Assembly: GCF_001746835.1 (NCBI RefSeq)
Contig: NZ_CP016094.1
Span: forward strand, 3,983,501-4,047,500
Source: Lacunisphaera limnophila
GTDB lineage: Bacteria; Verrucomicrobiota; Verrucomicrobiia; Opitutales; Opitutaceae
Direction: 5' to 3'
Length of the DNA: 64,000 bases
In this document: positions 1 through 7,583 of the stretch, piece after piece
Layout of the letters: the number at the start of each line of letters is the position of its first letter
Numbering within the stretch: position 1 is the stretch's first letter
Made by a program: the position numbers and the translations under genes
The notes under the pieces: model-generated
The model's input: only the letters and a program-made list of their open reading frames with translations
Databases searched by the model: none
What the model was told of the DNA's origin: nothing

Positions 1-997
1 GCGGGTTGCGCTCGAAGATCTTCAGCTTGGTCCCGTTGGTGGTTACGAAATCATACTGCGCCACCTCGCCGAGGTACACCGAGTCGCCGATGCGGCCCCG
101 CACGACGTTGCGCGCCTCCGCATTCCGGTGCAGTTCCCAGCACTCCGGGCGGATGGAAACCGTGACCTCGGCCCCCACCGCCGGCGGCTTGGCCGGATCG
201 CCGAAGATGCCGTCAAATTTGCCCACCTCGGTCTCCACGGTCACAAAGCCCGCCGCGATGCCCAGCACCTTGCCGGGCAGGAAATCCGTCTCCCCGATGA
301 AATGGGCCACGGTCTTCCGCGTGGGTCGCTTGTAGACGTCGCGCGGCGTGCCCACCTGCAGGATATGGCCGCTCTCCAGGATCGCCATGCGGTCGGCGAT
401 CGAAAGCGCCTCCTTCTGGTCATGCGTCACGTAGACGGTCGTGAGCTTGAATTCCTTGCACACGCGCCGGATCTCCGTGCGCATCTCGAGCCGCAGCTTC
501 GCGTCAAGGTTGGACAGCGGCTCGTCGAGCAACAGACAGCGCGGCCGGATGACCAGCGCGCGGGCCAGGGCGATGCGTTGCTGCTGGCCGCCGGAAAGCT
601 GGTTGGGTTTGCGCTCGGCGTATTTCTCCATGCGCACGGATTCCAGCGCCTCGCCCACGCGCCGCTTGATCTCGTCGGCCGACACCTTGCGCTCCTCCAG
701 TCCGAAGGCGACGTTCTCCGCGACGCTCATGTGCGGCCACAGCGCATAGCTCTGGAACATCATGCCGGTGTTCCGCTTGTGCGGTGCCAGCCGGGTTACG
801 TCCTCGTCCCCGAACAGGATCTGACCCTTCTCCGGGATGTAGAACCCGGCCAGGCTGCGCAGGAGCGTTGTCTTGCCGCACCCGCTGGGCCCAAGGAGGA
901 AAAACAGCTCCCCGGGGTTGATGGTCAGGTCGAGCCCGTGGAGCGCGACCACGCTGCCGAACTGCTTGGTGAGTTGCTTGACCTGGATGGAAATCAT
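1..997 (-). CDS. ABC transporter ATP-binding protein, PotA/FbpC type (3' end cut by window)
   Basis: Cytoplasmic ATPase that powers a binding-protein-dependent importer; the family serves polyamines, ferric iron, sulfate or phosphonates, and the substrate cannot be told here. Translating the minus strand from the ATG at 997 gives Walker A GPSGCGKT, the signature LSGGQQQR, Walker B CLLLDEPLSNLD and the switch histidine in VTHDQKEAL. After about residue 230 comes a beta-rich TOBE-like region (FLPGKVLGI, SIRPECWELH), which is typical of PotA/MalK-class ATPases. At least 332 codons are open and the frame runs off the window, so the C-terminus is missing. The permease and binding-protein genes would lie outside the window if present. 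Confidence 0.9.
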   Translation of the reverse strand, partial: MISIQVKQLTKQFGSVVALHGLDLTINPGELFFLLGPSGCGKTTLLRSLAGFYIPEKGQILFGDEDVTRLAPHKRNTGMMFQSYALWPHMSVAENVAFGLEERKVSADEIKRRVGEALESVRMEKYAERKPNQLSGGQQQRIALARALVIRPRCLLLDEPLSNLDAKLRLEMRTEIRRVCKEFKLTTVYVTHDQKEALSIADRMAILESGHILQVGTPRDVYKRPTRKTVAHFIGETDFLPGKVLGIAAGFVTVETEVGKFDGIFGDPAKPPAVGAEVTVSIRPECWELHRNAEARNVVRGRIGDSVYLGEVAQYDFVTTNGTKLKIFERNP

Positions 998-1133
998 GAG
1001 GTGCTCGCGCTTCCCGAGGCAACCCACGCCCCCGGCCAAGTCAAAGCGATTAACCCGCCGCCACTTGGATCCCCCCCGGCACCACGGCATCGGCCCCTGA
1101 TCCCTGGTCCTTGAAACTTGTTACATGACCCCC

Positions 1134-1154
1134 GGCACTTGGCACTTGGCACTT
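1134..1154. repeat. Three tandem copies of a 7-bp unit (ggcactt)
   Basis: Three perfect head-to-tail copies of ggcactt lie in the gap between the ABC ATPase gene and hpt. The flanks (cttgttacatgacccc, cttgttccccggtac) look like partly decayed further copies. It is one of several kinds of low-complexity intergenic repeat in this window. No promoter or coding role is visible. Confidence 0.6.
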
Positions 1155-1180
1155 GTTCCCCGGTACTTTGATGTACCTCC

Positions 1181-1750
1181 ATGCCCTCCCTGAAAGGCCC
1201 GCCCGAGCTCAAGCACCTCGATCACGTCCTCGTCACCCCGCTGGCGATCAAGCGCCGCATCGCCGGCCTGGGGGAACAGTTGAATGCGGACTACGCCAAG
1301 AAGGACCTGATGGTGATCGCCATCGTCAACGGCGCCCTGATCTTCACCGCCGACCTCCTCCGCCAGATGCGCAGCCCCCTGCGCCTCGACTGCCTCCGCG
1401 CCTCCAGCTACCACGACGGCACCAAGGCCGTCGGCGAGCCCCGCATCGTGGACTCGATGAAACTCGACGTGCGCGGCCACAACGTGCTCCTCGTCGACGA
1501 CATCCTCGACACCGGCAAGACCCTCGCCGCCGTCGCCGGCATGATCAAGGACAAGGGCGCCCTCTCCGTGAAGACCTGCGTCCTCCTCGACAAGAAAGCC
1601 CGCCGCGCCGTGCCCTTCGAGGCCGACTACGTGGGTTTCGAGATCCCCAACGAGTTCGTCGTCGGCTACGGCCTCGATTTCAACGAGCGCTACCGCAACC
1701 TCCCCTGCATCGGCGTCCTGAAACCCAAGTACTACGCCGGCCTGGTCTGA
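1181..1750 (+). CDS. hpt: Hypoxanthine phosphoribosyltransferase
   Basis: Purine salvage enzyme that joins hypoxanthine or guanine to PRPP, giving IMP or GMP, in the cytoplasm. The 189-residue product has the usual length. It has the PRPP-binding motif VLLVDDILDTGKT at about residues 100-112, the early IVNGALIF loop, and the C-terminal purine-contact region (VGYGLDFNERYRNLP). The ATG at 1181 is chosen because the family begins shortly before the LVTPLAIKRRI segment. It stands alone between a minus-strand ABC ATPase gene and a minus-strand tRNA. Guanine versus hypoxanthine preference cannot be judged from sequence. Confidence 0.93.
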   Translation: MPSLKGPPELKHLDHVLVTPLAIKRRIAGLGEQLNADYAKKDLMVIAIVNGALIFTADLLRQMRSPLRLDCLRASSYHDGTKAVGEPRIVDSMKLDVRGHNVLLVDDILDTGKTLAAVAGMIKDKGALSVKTCVLLDKKARRAVPFEADYVGFEIPNEFVVGYGLDFNERYRNLPCIGVLKPKYYAGLV

Positions 1751-1846
1751 TTGGAGGGCCCGCGTCCCTGCGGGACGCATGGCGGCGGCGGGTTTCGCCC
1801 GTGAGCACCGGCGTGGCCCCTGCTGCACGGTTCGCCTGCGTAAAAG

Positions 1847-1936
1847 TGGCGGAGAGAGAGGGATTCGAACCCTCGATAGAGTTTCCCCTATGCAGCTTTA
1901 GCAAAGCTGTGCCTTCAGCCACTCGGCCATCTCTCC
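1847..1936 (-). tRNA. tRNA-Ser (GCT anticodon)
   Basis: Read on the minus strand, the 7-bp acceptor stem GGAGAGA/TCTCTCC is followed by an encoded CCA. The anticodon arm CAGCT-TTGCTAA-AGCTG gives anticodon GCT. A long variable arm (GCATAGGGGAAACTCTATC) lies before the T-arm GAGGGTTCGAATCCCTC, as expected of a class II serine tRNA. Length is 90 nt including CCA. Confidence 0.97.
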
Positions 1937-2092
1937 GAAACTGAACCGGCAGGCAATCGGGCGGGCGCGGCGAGTGCAAGGGCTTTTTCCCAAGGGCAGG
2001 AATACCCTTTCGCCCCGGATTGCACCGCTATCCCGGGCTGGTCAGCGCCGGATGGGATAGCGCCCCTTGGCGCAGATTGGCGGTAAACCGGA

Positions 2093-2144
2093 TTGGTCTG
2101 ATTTTATCCGTGTTAATCCGTGCCCATCTGTGGTTAAAAAATCC
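2093..2144. repeat. Dispersed 'atccgtgttaatccgtg' type intergenic repeat
   Basis: The stretch reads as imperfect direct copies of (a)tccgtg(t)taatc-like units (ttatccgtgttaatccgtgc, ccatctgtggttaaaaaatc). A related stretch lies at 9650-9741. It abuts the start of the following ABC ATPase gene, so an ATG at 2067 in the same frame probably lies in repeat DNA rather than in the gene. Confidence 0.5.
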
Positions 2145-2942
2145 GTGGCTGCCCCCCTCCTGCTCGATTTCGCCCACCTCACCGTCCCGCGCGGCGACCG
2201 CTACATCCTGCGCGACTTCTCGCTCCAGATCCGCCGCGGCGAGCACGTCGCCCTCCTCGGCCCCAACGGCTCCGGCAAGTCCACCCTCGTCAAGGCCATC
2301 ACCCGCGAGATCTACCCGGTCGACCGCCCGGGCCTCCGCTTCCAGCTCCTGGGCCAGGACGACTGGGACGTGAACGACCTGCGCGGCCACTTCGGCATCG
2401 TCGCCCTCGACCAGCTGCACAACCTCTCGCACGAGGTCACCCTCCGGCGCGTCACCGCCCGCGAACTCGTCCTCTCAGGCTACTTCAACAGCCTTGGTCT
2501 CTGGCCGCACCACCGGGTGAAGCCGGCCCAGGAAAAACACGCCCGCGCGATCCTGCGCTTCCTCGAGATCAGCCACCTCGCTCACCGGCCCGTCTCCGAG
2601 ATGTCCTCCGGCGAGCAACGCCGCGCCATGATCGGCCGCGCCCTCGTGCACGATCCCGGGGCCCTCGTTCTCGACGAGCCCACCAACAGCCTCGACCCGG
2701 GCGCCGTGCGCGAATTCCGCGACCTGCTCCGCCGCCTCGCCCGCGCCGATCGCACGCTCCTGCTCGTGACGCACCACATCGCCGACGTCATCCCCGAGAT
2801 CGATCGCGTGATCCTCCTGCAGGACGGCCGCATCGTCGGCGACGGCCCCAAGGCGCAGCTGCTGACCTCGGCCCGCCTCTCGCGGCTGTTCGGAGCGAAG
2901 CTGCAGGTCGTGCGGAAGGGCCGGAGTTACGACGTGACCTGA
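2145..2942 (+). CDS. ABC transporter ATP-binding protein (unassigned substrate)
   Basis: Cytoplasmic ATPase with Walker A GPNGSGKST, signature SSGEQRR (a variant of LSGGQ), Walker B LVLDEPTNSLD and switch histidine in LVTHHIADV. This is the layout of stand-alone ABC ATPases related to the molybdate ModF/YlmA group, though that grouping is inference. I chose the GTG at 2145 (265 residues, beginning VAAPLLLDFAHLT). The upstream in-frame ATG at 2067 lies in dispersed repeat and gives a non-conserved leader. No permease gene adjoins it, so it may act alone or with a distant membrane partner. A perfect 11-bp inverted repeat follows at 3061-3086. Confidence 0.82.
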   Translation: MAAPLLLDFAHLTVPRGDRYILRDFSLQIRRGEHVALLGPNGSGKSTLVKAITREIYPVDRPGLRFQLLGQDDWDVNDLRGHFGIVALDQLHNLSHEVTLRRVTARELVLSGYFNSLGLWPHHRVKPAQEKHARAILRFLEISHLAHRPVSEMSSGEQRRAMIGRALVHDPGALVLDEPTNSLDPGAVREFRDLLRRLARADRTLLLVTHHIADVIPEIDRVILLQDGRIVGDGPKAQLLTSARLSRLFGAKLQVVRKGRSYDVT

Positions 2943-3028
2943 TAGCAGGGCGGGGTCTCCGCCTGCGACCGCCATAGCCTTGGCGACGGCTGAACCCCGC
3001 CTCGAGCGTGGCATGACCTTCGAACGAA

Positions 3029-3050
3029 GGCGGGATTCGGTGATCCCGCC
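3029..3050. repeat. Dispersed GGCGGGAT hairpin repeat, copy 1
   Basis: An 8-bp perfect stem (GGCGGGAT / ATCCCGCC) with a 6-nt loop TCGGTG. The same element occurs in opposite orientation at 24862-24883 with loop CGCCGA. A half copy (gggcggggtctccgcc) lies at about 2951-2966. It is a REP-like extragenic palindrome. Confidence 0.65.
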
Positions 3051-3060
3051 CTACAAAGAC

Positions 3061-3086
3061 AAAGCCCGCGCTTGCGCGCGGGCTTT
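3061..3086. terminator. Hairpin between convergent ABC ATPase and ahcY genes
   Basis: Perfect 11-bp inverted repeat AAAGCCCGCGC-TTGC-GCGCGGGCTTT, with A residues on one side and T residues on the other. It lies 30 bp beyond the ahcY stop and 118 bp past the ABC gene, so it could end transcription from both sides. The short T-run makes it a moderate rather than strong intrinsic terminator. Confidence 0.65.
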
Positions 3087-3116
3087 GGTGGTTTGCTTGG
3101 TCAGGCCTGAATTGGC

Positions 3117-4544
3117 TTAGTAACGGTAATGCTCGGGCTTGTACGGGCCCTCGACCGGGACGCCGAGGTACTCGGCCTGGGCCTTCGAGAGGACGGTCAG
3201 CTTGGCGCCGATCTTCTCGAGGTGCAGGCGGGCGACTTCCTCGTCGAGGTGCTTCGGCAGGCGGTAGACGCCGACCTTGTAGCTGTCCTTGTTCTTCCAC
3301 AGGTCCAGCTGCGCGAGCGTCTGGTTGGTGAAGGAATTGGACATCACGAACGACGGGTGGCCGGTGGCGCAACCGAGGTTCACGAGGCGGCCCTCGGCCA
3401 GCATGTAGATGCTGTTGCCCTTCGGGAACGTGTAGAGGTCGTACTGCGGCTTGATCGTGACGCGCTTGGCGTCGGACGTGTTCAGGCGGTCGATCTGGAT
3501 CTCGTTGTCGAAGTGGCCGATGTTGCAGACAATGGCCTGGTCCTTCATCGCGCGCATGTGCTCGAGCGTGATGATGTCCTTGTTGCCCGTCGTGGTGACG
3601 TAGATGTCAGCCGTGCCGAGCGTGGACTCGATCGTGTTGACCTCGAAGCCCTCCATCGCGGCCTGCAGGGCGTTGATGGGGTCGATCTCGGTGACGATGA
3701 CGCGGGCGCCAAAGCCCTTGAGCGAGAACGCGGAGCCCTTGCCCACGTCGCCGTAGCCGCACACGCAGGCGACCTTGCCGGCGATCATGACGTCGGTGGC
3801 GCGCTTCAAGCCGTCAGCGAGGGACTCGCGGCAGCCGTAAAGGTTGTCGAACTTCGACTTGGTGACCGAGTCGTTGACGTTGATGGCCGGGACGCGGAGC
3901 TTGCCCTTCTCCATCATCTGGTAGAGGCGGTGCACGCCGGTGGTGGTCTCCTCGGAGACGCCGCGCCATTCCTTGGCGATCGTCGTCCACTTGAGCGGGT
4001 CCTCCTTGTGGACCTTCTTGAGCAGGTTCTTGATGACCTGCTCCTCGTGGGAACCGGACGGGGTGTTGACCCAGTCGCTGCCCTCTTCGAGCTCGCAACC
4101 CTTGTGGATCAGGAGGGTGACGTCGCCGCCGTCATCGACGACGAGCTGCGGGCCCTTGCCACCCGGGAAGGTCACGGCCTTCAGGGTGAGGTCCCAGTAT
4201 TCCTCGAGCGTCTCGCCCTTCCAGGCGAAGACGGGCGTGCCGGTCGCCGCGATGGCCGCGGCGGCGTGGTCCTGCGTCGAGAAGATGTTGCACGAGGCCC
4301 AGCGGACGTCGGCGCCGAGGCCCTTGAGGGTCTCGATCAGGACGGCCGTCTGGATCGTCATGTGCAGCGAGCCGGTGACGCGCACGCCCTTGAGGGGCTG
4401 CGACGGACCGAACTTTTTGCGGACGGAGACGAGGCCGGGCATCTCATGCTCGGCGACGGAGATCTCCTTGCGACCCCACTCGGCCAGGGTGATGTCCTTG
4501 ACGTGGTAGTCGTTGGTCGGAGCGGGGGAAGTGGTGGTGGGCAT
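3117..4544 (-). CDS. ahcY: S-adenosylhomocysteine hydrolase
   Basis: Cytoplasmic NAD-dependent enzyme that splits S-adenosylhomocysteine into adenosine and homocysteine, removing the inhibitor formed by methyltransferases. The 475-residue product matches the long bacterial form. Visible landmarks are the substrate region [18 protein letters not shown], the Rossmann NAD site [12 protein letters not shown], the [13 protein letters not shown] region and the C-terminal KPEHYRY that closes over NAD in the neighbouring subunit. It lies 9 bp downstream of metK on the same strand, so SAM synthesis and recycling of its by-product are almost certainly co-transcribed. It ends at a hairpin at 3061-3086. 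Confidence 0.97.
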   Translation of the reverse strand: MPTTTSPAPTNDYHVKDITLAEWGRKEISVAEHEMPGLVSVRKKFGPSQPLKGVRVTGSLHMTIQTAVLIETLKGLGADVRWASCNIFSTQDHAAAAIAATGTPVFAWKGETLEEYWDLTLKAVTFPGGKGPQLVVDDGGDVTLLIHKGCELEEGSDWVNTPSGSHEEQVIKNLLKKVHKEDPLKWTTIAKEWRGVSEETTTGVHRLYQMMEKGKLRVPAINVNDSVTKSKFDNLYGCRESLADGLKRATDVMIAGKVACVCGYGDVGKGSAFSLKGFGARVIVTEIDPINALQAAMEGFEVNTIESTLGTADIYVTTTGNKDIITLEHMRAMKDQAIVCNIGHFDNEIQIDRLNTSDAKRVTIKPQYDLYTFPKGNSIYMLAEGRLVNLGCATGHPSFVMSNSFTNQTLAQLDLWKNKDSYKVGVYRLPKHLDEEVARLHLEKIGAKLTVLSKAQAEYLGVPVEGPYKPEHYRY

Positions 4545-4553
4545 GGTGGCGGG

Positions 4554-5726
4554 TTACTTGATGGCGGCGCGCAGGAGGGCGGCCTTGTTGGTCTGTTCCC
4601 AGGGGAGGCCGCTCTTGCCAAAGTGACCGTAATTGGTCGTCTGGCGGTAGATCGGGCGGAGCAGGTTGAGCTCGCTGACGATGTCGGCGGGCTTGAAGCT
4701 GAAGGTCTTGGTCACAGCCGCCGTGATCTGCTCGTCGGAGATGCCGAGCTTGGCGGTGCCGAAGGTCTCGACGCGGACGGAGACCGGCTGCGGGTGGCCA
4801 ATGGCGTAGGCGAACTGGATCTCGGCGTGGGTGGCCAGGCCGGCCGCCACGATGTTCTTGGCGACCCAGCGGCCCATGTAGGCGGCGGAACGGTCGACCT
4901 TGGACGGATCCTTGCCCGAGAAGGCGCCGCCGCCGTGGCGGCCCCACCCGCCGTAAGTGTCGACGATGATCTTGCGGCCGGTGAGGCCGGAATCACCCTG
5001 CGGGCCGCCGATGACGAAACGGCCGGTGGGATTGATGAGATACTCGGTCTTCTTGGTCAGCATCCGGGACGGGATGACCTTCTTGATCACGTTCTCGATC
5101 AGGTAGCTCTCGATCGTGCTGTGCGCCACGTCCGCCGTGTGCTGGGTGGAGATCACGACGTTCACGACCTCAACCGGGATGTCGTTTTCGTAGCGGACGG
5201 AAACCTGGGACTTGGCGTCCGGGCGGAGCCACGGGGCCTTGCCGGACTTGCGGATCTTGGTGAGCTCACGGCCGAGGCGGTGGGCGAACATGATCGGGGT
5301 CGGCATGAGCTCGGGCGTCTCGTTGCACGCGTAACCGAACATGATGCCCTGGTCGCCGGCGCCCTGCTCGGCCGTCTTCTTGCCCTTCGCCTTCTTGGCG
5401 TCGACGCCCTGCGCGATGTCCGGGGACTGGCGCGTCAGGTAGTTGTTGATGAACACCTGGTCGGCGTGGAACACGTCGTCGTTGTTCACGTAGCCGATGT
5501 CGCGGATCGCGGCCCGCACGATGGCTTCGTAATTGAGCTTGGCGCTGGTCGTGATTTCGCCGGCGAGGATGACCATGTTGGACTTAACCATGGTTTCGCA
5601 GGCGACGCGGCTGTGCTTGTCCTGCGTCAAGCAGGCGTCGAGCACGCTGTCGGAGATCAGGTCGGCAACTTTGTCGGGGTGGCCTTCGCCAACCGACTCG
5701 GAGGAGAAAACAAAGGAATTAGCCAT
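4554..5726 (-). CDS. metK: S-adenosylmethionine synthetase
   Basis: Cytoplasmic enzyme making SAM from methionine and ATP. The 390-residue product starts [19 protein letters not shown], the conserved N-terminus with the catalytic His. It also has [10 protein letters not shown] (ATP and methionine site) and [18 protein letters not shown] (P-loop-like phosphate site). An in-frame ATG 24 bp further upstream is rejected because it adds residues the family lacks. First gene of a metK-ahcY pair, preceded by a leader with an 11-bp inverted repeat that ends ten bases before the start codon, which suggests translational control. It is divergent from a histidine kinase gene. Confidence 0.97.
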   Translation of the reverse strand: MANSFVFSSESVGEGHPDKVADLISDSVLDACLTQDKHSRVACETMVKSNMVILAGEITTSAKLNYEAIVRAAIRDIGYVNNDDVFHADQVFINNYLTRQSPDIAQGVDAKKAKGKKTAEQGAGDQGIMFGYACNETPELMPTPIMFAHRLGRELTKIRKSGKAPWLRPDAKSQVSVRYENDIPVEVVNVVISTQHTADVAHSTIESYLIENVIKKVIPSRMLTKKTEYLINPTGRFVIGGPQGDSGLTGRKIIVDTYGGWGRHGGGAFSGKDPSKVDRSAAYMGRWVAKNIVAAGLATHAEIQFAYAIGHPQPVSVRVETFGTAKLGISDEQITAAVTKTFSFKPADIVSELNLLRPIYRQTTNYGHFGKSGLPWEQTNKAALLRAAIK

Positions 5727-5735
5727 GCCCCTTAC

Positions 5736-5845
5736 AACGGCACAAATCACCCTCAGGCAAGTAAAATATCATCGCATCGGGATTCCATGATATATCTGCC
5801 ACATAGGTCTGTTTATCCTTAAGGCCCACCCGGCTTTGTGCCGTT
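5736..5845 (-). promoter_or_regulatory. Candidate structured leader RNA of metK-ahcY
   Basis: On the minus strand, the leader opens with AACGGCACAAA (5845-5835) and closes with the exact complement TTTGTGCCGTT (5746-5736), an 11-bp helix. Inside is a hairpin at 5756-5800 with GGCA/TGCC and ATATCAT/ATGATAT pairings. The closing helix ends ten bases before the ATG, next to the purine run GTAAGGGG, so folding could hide or expose the ribosome site. Folding is read by eye. I do not recognise a SAM-I, SAM-II, SAM-III or SAH consensus. It could instead be two sites for a DNA-binding protein shared with the divergent kinase gene. Confidence 0.45.
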
Positions 5846-5863
5846 CAGGGGGGAGCACATCCC

Positions 5864-6985
5864 ATGACGCCTACCCTAGAGACGTCCAAGCCCAGCCAGG
5901 TTGGTCGCCGGATCCTGATCGTCGATGACGATCGGTTGAATGTTCGCATCCTGACCAGCATCCTGCGCCCCGAAGGCTATGAATTGCTCTCCGCCCACTC
6001 CGGCGAGGAGGCGCTGACGTCTTACGACGCGTTCAAGCCCGACCTGGTCCTGCTTGATGTGGTGATGCCCGGCATCAACGGCTTCGAAACCTGCCGCACC
6101 CTCAAGGCCCGCCACGGCGACCTGGTCGCCCCTGTCATTTTCATCACCGCGAAGTCCGAGTCGGACGACATCGTCGAGGGGCTCGCCGCCGGCGGCGTCG
6201 ACTACCTGCCGAAGCCCTTCAAAGGCCGCGAGGTCCTCGCGCGCCTCCGCACCCACCTGCAAAACCGCCAGCTCGTCGCGCAGCTCAGCGCGGCCAACGC
6301 CGCCAAGAACAAGCTCCTCGGCATGGTCGCCCACGACCTGCGCAACCCCCTCGCCTCCATCCGCGGCCTGGCTGACTTCCTCAGCGACGGCACCGTCGGT
6401 CCCCTCTCCGCCGACCAGCTCGACCTGGTCCAGACCATCCAGGAAACGAGCCAGGGCATGCTCGCCATGGTCAACGAGCTGCTCGACCTGTCCGTCATCG
6501 AGTCGGGTGAGCTCCGCATCCACCCCGAGCCGCGCAGTATCGCCGAGCTCCTGAAAAAATCCGTCTACCTCAACAATATCCACGCCGCCAAGAAGGGCTC
6601 GCGCATCGAGCTTGCGCCCCCCGACCCGCAGGTGGAACTCAGCCTCGACGGCGACAAGGTCCGTCAGGTCATCGACAACCTCCTGAGCAACGCCATCAAG
6701 TTCTCTCCGCCCCGCTCCGTGATCTCCGTGAGCGCCGGCTACGGCGAGACCGGCTACGCCATCCTGGTCCGCGACCAGGGCCCGGGCATCCCCGAGAACG
6801 AGCGCCACAAGCTCTTCCAGGACTTTGGCCGCACCTCCGTCCGCCCCACTGGCGGCGAGAAAAGCACCGGCCTCGGCCTCGCCATCTGCCAGCGCATCAT
6901 GCTGGCCCACGGCGGCAGCATCGGCGCCGACCGCCACCCCGCCGGCGGCAGCGTGTTCACCATCGCCTTCCCCACCGCCGCATGA
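5864..6985 (+). CDS. Hybrid response regulator-histidine kinase
   Basis: Soluble two-component sensor of 373 residues with no membrane segment. An N-terminal receiver domain (about 16-128) carries acidic DDD at 21-23, phospho-acceptor Asp65 in LVLLDVVMP and the KPF lysine at about 117. A dimerisation/phospho-acceptor domain follows with His157 in MVAHDLRNP. The C-terminal ATPase domain shows the N box (VIDNLLSNAIKFSPP), G1 (VRDQGPGIP) and G2 (STGLGLAIC). The receiver-first order suggests it takes signal from another kinase or phosphotransfer protein. Its stop overlaps the next gene's ATG (ATGA), and a purine-rich ribosome site (GGGGGGAG) precedes its ATG. Confidence 0.93.
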   Translation: MTPTLETSKPSQVGRRILIVDDDRLNVRILTSILRPEGYELLSAHSGEEALTSYDAFKPDLVLLDVVMPGINGFETCRTLKARHGDLVAPVIFITAKSESDDIVEGLAAGGVDYLPKPFKGREVLARLRTHLQNRQLVAQLSAANAAKNKLLGMVAHDLRNPLASIRGLADFLSDGTVGPLSADQLDLVQTIQETSQGMLAMVNELLDLSVIESGELRIHPEPRSIAELLKKSVYLNNIHAAKKGSRIELAPPDPQVELSLDGDKVRQVIDNLLSNAIKFSPPRSVISVSAGYGETGYAILVRDQGPGIPENERHKLFQDFGRTSVRPTGGEKSTGLGLAICQRIMLAHGGSIGADRHPAGGSVFTIAFPTAA

Positions 6986-7383
6986 GCTCGCCGCGCACCA
7001 TCCTCCTGACCGACGACGAACCGCACATCCGGAAGTTCATCGGCCTCGTCCTGCGTCAGTTCGACCAGCCCCGCATCCTCGAGGCCGCGGATGGCGCCAT
7101 CGCCGTCCAGCTCTACGCGCAGGAAAAACCTGACCTCGTTCTCCTCGACGTGAACATGCCCAACCTCGACGGGCTCCAGGCCCTCGCGCAGATCAAGCAG
7201 CACGATCCCGACGCCCTCGTCGTCATGCTGACCTCTCTCGCCAACCGCCACACCGTCGAGGAGTGCCTCCGCCTCGGCGCTGCGGACTACATCCGCAAGG
7301 ACACCCCCCGCGATGAGCTGACCGCCCGTTTCCAGGAAATCATCAGCGATTGCTTCGGCGAACAACCGGTACCCCCCGTATGA
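6982..7383 (+). CDS. CheY-like single-domain response regulator
   Basis: A 133-residue receiver with no output domain. It has the acidic pair DDE near residue 11, Asp56 in LVLLDVNMP, the Thr/Ser switch in VMLTS and the Lys in YIRKDTP. Such proteins act by binding partners, here plausibly the kinase before it, the ATPase behind it or the Hpt protein at the end of the operon. It overlaps the kinase gene by 4 bp and the next small gene by 4 bp (ATGA), which points to translational coupling. Confidence 0.93.
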   Translation: MSSPRTILLTDDEPHIRKFIGLVLRQFDQPRILEAADGAIAVQLYAQEKPDLVLLDVNMPNLDGLQALAQIKQHDPDALVVMLTSLANRHTVEECLRLGAADYIRKDTPRDELTARFQEIISDCFGEQPVPPV

Positions 7384-7583
7384 GCGCCGCCCGCCCCACC
7401 CCGGCCCCCACCGGTTACGCCGGACTCACCGAGGTCCGCTACTCCCTCCCCGACCTGCTGCGCGAGGTGCAGCTCGAGCGCGATGCGCCCGCCTTCGCCA
7501 TGGAAAAACTCGAGCAGGTCGAGATCGCCAAACTGTTCCAAAAAAACCGCCCCCGCCGTGCCGCCAAATCCGTCAAACCGTGA
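7380..7583 (+). CDS. Small protein of unknown function between regulator and GspE-like ATPase
   Basis: A 67-residue product starting MSAARPTPAPTGYAGLTEV at an ATG that overlaps the previous stop. It has an amphipathic acidic middle (LPDLLREVQLERDA, MEKLEQVEIAKLFQ) and a very basic tail (KNRPRRAAKSVKP). I know no family for it. Its codon use looks native to the stop. It could be a separate adaptor, or the split-off N-terminus of the ATPase that follows, because that gene lacks an ATG and a run of seven A (7540-7546) lies at the junction. Confidence 0.6.
   Translation: MSAARPTPAPTGYAGLTEVRYSLPDLLREVQLERDAPAFAMEKLEQVEIAKLFQKNRPRRAAKSVKP

Noticed and set aside
3129..5822. A plus-strand open frame of almost 900 codons opposite metK and ahcY
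   Set aside because: It is rich in Val, Asp, Leu, Gly and Arg as expected from the complement of GC-rich genes, has no domain, and lies entirely antisense to two certain genes.
5727..5863. Known SAM-I, SAM-II, SAM-III or SAH riboswitch upstream of metK
   Set aside because: None of the consensus cores I remember (for example the SAM-I kink-turn and CCCGAUGAAACC-like core) is present; only the unclassified helix is reported.
7541..7547. A AAA AAC heptamer, a classic -1 ribosomal slippery site, in the small gene before the ATPase
   Set aside because: A -1 shift here leads to the third frame, not to the ATPase frame, which would need +1 (or loss of one A).
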